DNA of 34,677 bases from an uncultured Bacteroidales bacterium (GTDB taxonomy: Bacteria; Bacteroidota; Bacteroidia; Bacteroidales; Muribaculaceae): positions 1 to 34,677 of the forward strand of contig CACWNQ010000021.1 of assembly GCA_902762385.1 (NCBI GenBank). The letters run 5' to 3'. The translations under genes and the position numbers were made by a program. Shown piece after piece: positions 32,096-34,677 of the stretch. Position 1 is the stretch's first letter, and the number at the start of each line of letters is the position of its first letter. Below the pieces are notes generated by a model. It made no database searches and had not been told where the DNA came from. It was given only the letters and a program-made list of their open reading frames with translations.

Positions 32096-33196
32096 ATGGA
32101 GCGTAATTCTCAAATTATAAGAACCAGTGTCATTGGTATTGTCACCAATGTTCTGCTAGCTGCCTTCAAAGCAGTGGTCGGTCTTCTTGCCAGCAGTATT
32201 GCTATCATAATGGATGCCGTGAACAACCTGAGCGATGCTCTTTCAAGCGTCATAACGATTGTTGGCACTAAGCTCTCGGAGCGTCCTGCCGACCGCAAAC
32301 ATCCTTTCGGCTTTGGTCGAATCGAGTATTTCAGTGCCATCATTATTGCAGTCATCGTGTTGTCTACTGGTATCACGTCACTCATTGAGTCGGTAAAGAA
32401 GATTTTCAACCCAACAGAACCCTCTTACACAACAACTACTCTGATTGTAATCATAGTGGCCATCGTAGTAAAAATTGTGCTTGGACAATATGTCAAGAGT
32501 AAGGGAAAACAACTCAAAAGCGATGCTTTGATTGCGTCGGGTGCCGATGCTTTGTTTGACGCTGTCATCACACTTGCCACACTTGTTTCGGCTGGAGTGA
32601 TGTTGCTATGGCATGTCTCGTTGGATGGCATACTTGGCGCCCTCATTTCATTGGTTATCATCAAAGCTGGTGTTGAAATGCTTGCTTCGCCCGTGAATGA
32701 GCTACTTGGTGCAAGAGTCTCGCCCGAGCTTATTGACGACATCAAACGTGAGATAAACGCCCTTGACGGAGTGCATGGAGTGTATGACATCACACTTCAC
32801 AACTATGGCCCAAATGTGATGATAGGCTCGTTGCACATCAACGTGCTCGACACTTTGTCGGCACATGACATACATGGACTTACACGCAAAATCTCCACTA
32901 TGATGTACGAAAGTCATGGCATTATTCTTACTGTCGGTGTGTATGCACTAGCAACTGGAGAGAACCGACGAGCTGAACTGCAAAATAAGGTAATGCAGAC
33001 TTTGGCCGCCAATAAGGACATTGTTCAGGTGCATGGTTTTTATTATTCAGAGAAAGATCAAATGCTTTCGGTCGATGTCGTGCCCGAAATTTCGGTTCAC
33101 GATGATGAATCGCTAGTCAAACAACTCGTGAGCGACATTCAGCCTCTGGTGCCAGGCACTAAAGTTGCCATAGTTGTGGACCACAATTACAGCTAA
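32096..33196 (+). CDS. Cation diffusion facilitator metal exporter
   Basis: A 366-residue inner-membrane metal/proton antiporter of the CDF family. About six helices occupy residues 10-200, followed by a cytoplasmic ferredoxin-like dimerisation domain and a C-terminal extension to 366. In helix 2 the metal-site motif is N43-x3-D47 (DAVNNLSD) and in helix 5 D151-x3-D155 (DALFD). Zinc-type CDFs typically have histidine (HxxxD) in one or both helices, so this site fits better with manganese or iron. That is inference from known groupings. RKHPFGFGR near 68-76 is the usual CDF cytoplasmic loop. Its own -7 element at 32058 suggests a single-gene unit. No known metal-riboswitch was recognised in the leader. 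Confidence 0.93.
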   Translation: MERNSQIIRTSVIGIVTNVLLAAFKAVVGLLASSIAIIMDAVNNLSDALSSVITIVGTKLSERPADRKHPFGFGRIEYFSAIIIAVIVLSTGITSLIESVKKIFNPTEPSYTTTTLIVIIVAIVVKIVLGQYVKSKGKQLKSDALIASGADALFDAVITLATLVSAGVMLLWHVSLDGILGALISLVIIKAGVEMLASPVNELLGARVSPELIDDIKREINALDGVHGVYDITLHNYGPNVMIGSLHINVLDTLSAHDIHGLTRKISTMMYESHGIILTVGVYALATGENRRAELQNKVMQTLAANKDIVQVHGFYYSEKDQMLSVDVVPEISVHDDESLVKQLVSDIQPLVPGTKVAIVVDHNYS

Positions 33197-33311
33197 TAAG
33201 TTGCTGGCTTGTTACAAACGTGTCTTTTTTGGATTATAGGCGGCAGTTTTTACTTAAGTCAATCACTTTACTTTTTTCGCTATATTATAGAGCGGAAATA
33301 AAGAAAAACAC

Positions 33312-33319
33312 TACCTTTG
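33312..33319 (+). promoter_or_regulatory. Putative -7 element for the secreted protein at 33352
   Basis: TACCTTTG matches TAnnTTTG and lies 33 bases before the ATG at 33352. It falls inside the apparent upstream extension of that reading frame, supporting the shorter start. Confidence 0.5.
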
Positions 33320-33351
33320 CTATAATTATTAATCTCACAATCCTTTTAATC

Positions 33352-33831
33352 ATGAAGAAGTTATTACTGCTTGTAGCGGTATTGATGTTGAATATGGCTG
33401 CACACGCCCAGGAGTTTAAGACCTATGAGAACAGAGCGTTCTCGATTGAATATCCTGCCGACTGGGAAATAACATGGGACAGCTACACATTTGTAAACAT
33501 GGCAACCGAAGATGAAGACATACGCTTCGACATTAGTTTCAACGAAGAGGGGCCTATGAAAGCACAGTTACAGGACTGTGTAGAGAACTGGGAGTTGATG
33601 AAAAAAGGTCAAGGACACAAGATTGACCAGAAGTTGGTAAGAGATGACTATGCACTTGTGCGCTCTATCGAGACCAACAAGGATGACGGCAAGCAAAATG
33701 TAGTGGTATGGTTTATCATGATCTCATCAGAGCCACAGTGCTTCACCGGGACGATACAGAGCTCACCCAAGCGTGCCAACGAGGCCATTGACATCCTCGT
33801 CAAGATGCTTGCGACATTGAATCCTAAATAA
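33352..33831 (+). CDS. Small secreted protein, PsbP/DcrB-like, 159 aa
   Basis: Starting at the ATG at 33352, the protein has a clean signal peptide (MKKLLLLVAVLMLNMAAHAQ, cleavage near residue 20). The frame is open to 33220, but the extra 44 residues overlap the promoter and are not plausible. The mature part begins with YENRAFSIEYPADWEITW. This is the FS-x-xYP-x-DW pattern of PsbP-like and DcrB-like periplasmic proteins. A mixed alpha/beta domain to residue 159 follows. The assignment is only by pattern. Partners are unknown. Confidence 0.72.
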   Translation: MKKLLLLVAVLMLNMAAHAQEFKTYENRAFSIEYPADWEITWDSYTFVNMATEDEDIRFDISFNEEGPMKAQLQDCVENWELMKKGQGHKIDQKLVRDDYALVRSIETNKDDGKQNVVVWFIMISSEPQCFTGTIQSSPKRANEAIDILVKMLATLNPK

Positions 33832-33910
33832 GAATATGATGATTCTAATCATTGGCGCTTAACACACCGGAAAGACCTTTCATTCACTGATAATAATTAC
33901 ACTCAAGTTT

Positions 33911-34675
33911 ATGAACATTAAACTACACACTCCCAAGTCTATGCAATCAGGCAGTGGGCTAACATCAACCAAGCAGTTTCTGCTCTCACTCATTGCTACC
34001 ACAATATCAATTATACTCACTTTTGGAACAGCAGCTCTCATCGACCACTTTAAGAAAGAAGCAGCAAAGAAAGAGATGGTAATGATGGTTATCAGTGACT
34101 TTGACAAGACTATAGATAAAGTGCAGAAAGTCGATACTGCGCTACGCGAGTCTAGGCGTCGACAGCTCGAAGTAGCCAATAATCCTGAATTATTAGATAG
34201 TCTGAAATATAGTTTTTTCCCAGTAATGACTTTGATGGTTGAGGAATTCCCCGAAACTACCGAGAAGATTTTCTCTACAAGTATTGAGACATTCAATACT
34301 ATTGGCAACGTCAACTTTGTCAATGAAGTGTCTTCGTTCTATTTAACTCGTCACAAATACAAGGAGATGTTGATCGAGAAACTTAGAGAAGATTTGGAAA
34401 AGAAACCAGTAACACAATCTTTAAACACGCTGTTAAGCATCGATTTCCCTATTTATGTTTACGAAAATTCAGCATTCCTGGAAGATTTAAAAGAGGTTCG
34501 CGACAAGTGTATGCACATGATGAAAGTGAGTGAAGAGGATTTAATCAAGTTCAATCAGAAGCATATGGATAAAAATGACAATCCTGAGAGAGAATCCTCA
34601 CGCAATAAGATAGCAGAAGAATATAAGAATTACAGCTCTCAGCTTGACCAGGCAAAGAAAAAACTCAAGGACTAA
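33911..34675 (+). CDS. Unidentified membrane-anchored coiled-coil protein, 254 aa
   Basis: One hydrophobic helix at about residues 22-44 follows a short polar N-terminus. The rest is predicted mostly helical, with heptad-like charged runs (KKEAAKKEMVMMVISDFDKT, LREDLEKKP, and a Lys-rich C-terminal end). This fits a single-pass membrane protein with a large soluble helical domain. I do not recognise the family. It is complete, with TAA at 34673-34675 just before the window edge. It follows the secreted protein gene by 79 bases, which hold a short AT-rich dyad but no convincing terminator or -7 element. Confidence 0.68.
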   Translation: MNIKLHTPKSMQSGSGLTSTKQFLLSLIATTISIILTFGTAALIDHFKKEAAKKEMVMMVISDFDKTIDKVQKVDTALRESRRRQLEVANNPELLDSLKYSFFPVMTLMVEEFPETTEKIFSTSIETFNTIGNVNFVNEVSSFYLTRHKYKEMLIEKLREDLEKKPVTQSLNTLLSIDFPIYVYENSAFLEDLKEVRDKCMHMMKVSEEDLIKFNQKHMDKNDNPERESSRNKIAEEYKNYSSQLDQAKKKLKD

Positions 34676-34677
34676 AC

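Noticed and set aside
33220-33351. N-terminal extension of the secreted protein
   Set aside because: It would place residues ahead of a complete signal peptide and across the -7 element at 33312-33319.

Overview
The window reads as chromosomal DNA of a Bacteroidota, most likely Bacteroidales and perhaps Muribaculaceae or Prevotellaceae. The order glyA, parA-parB-DUF5683-LysM transglycosylase is typical of that group, as is the opposing DUF6242, DUF6089-uppS-bamA-skp-skp set. Many genes are preceded by the Bacteroidota -7 element TAnnTTTG, three of them with a TTG or TTTG 18-20 bases upstream. No rRNA, tRNA, CRISPR array, prophage or insertion sequence was seen. The genus call is an inference.

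Positions 1-2500 are AT-rich and accessory. They hold the tail of an unknown gene, an 83-residue orphan whose leader is a 102-base imperfect palindrome, and a RhuM-like protein fused to membrane helices. A gene-poor stretch of about 1.2 kb follows (1331-2503). It carries some 360 bases of pyrimidine heptads, a promoter with a 15-codon mini-ORF and three hairpins, a six-copy 9-base repeat and a second kind of heptad repeat. Positions 2500-14300 (+ strand) carry glyA, an ABC transporter pair, parA, parB, a DUF5683 protein, two tandem LysM lytic-transglycosylase paralogs, a Skp-like protein and an orphan vsr. The second transglycosylase has lost its catalytic glutamate. Positions 14330-21290 (- strand) form the outer-membrane assembly cluster, with a strong terminator at its end. 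Together these two blocks cover chromosome partition, cell-wall hydrolysis, lipid-carrier synthesis and outer-membrane protein insertion.

Positions 21500-26280 (+ strand) start at a near-consensus promoter. They hold a three-gene GYF_2/TPM membrane module, whose third gene looks like a fusion of the first two, then a macro-like protein, a DUF2284 metal-binding protein and ribD. Positions 26240-30720 (- strand) hold two small paralogous lipoproteins with repeated VYGPP motifs, a radical SAM/SPASM enzyme, a secreted esterase and a MATE transporter. The two lipoproteins and the radical SAM enzyme are the best candidate for a little-studied system, a peptide-modification pathway acting on lipoproteins. 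Positions 30800-34677 (+ strand) hold a tiny membrane protein, a TfoX-N protein, a small lipoprotein, a CDF metal exporter with a non-zinc-like site, a small secreted protein and an unknown membrane-anchored coiled-coil protein.
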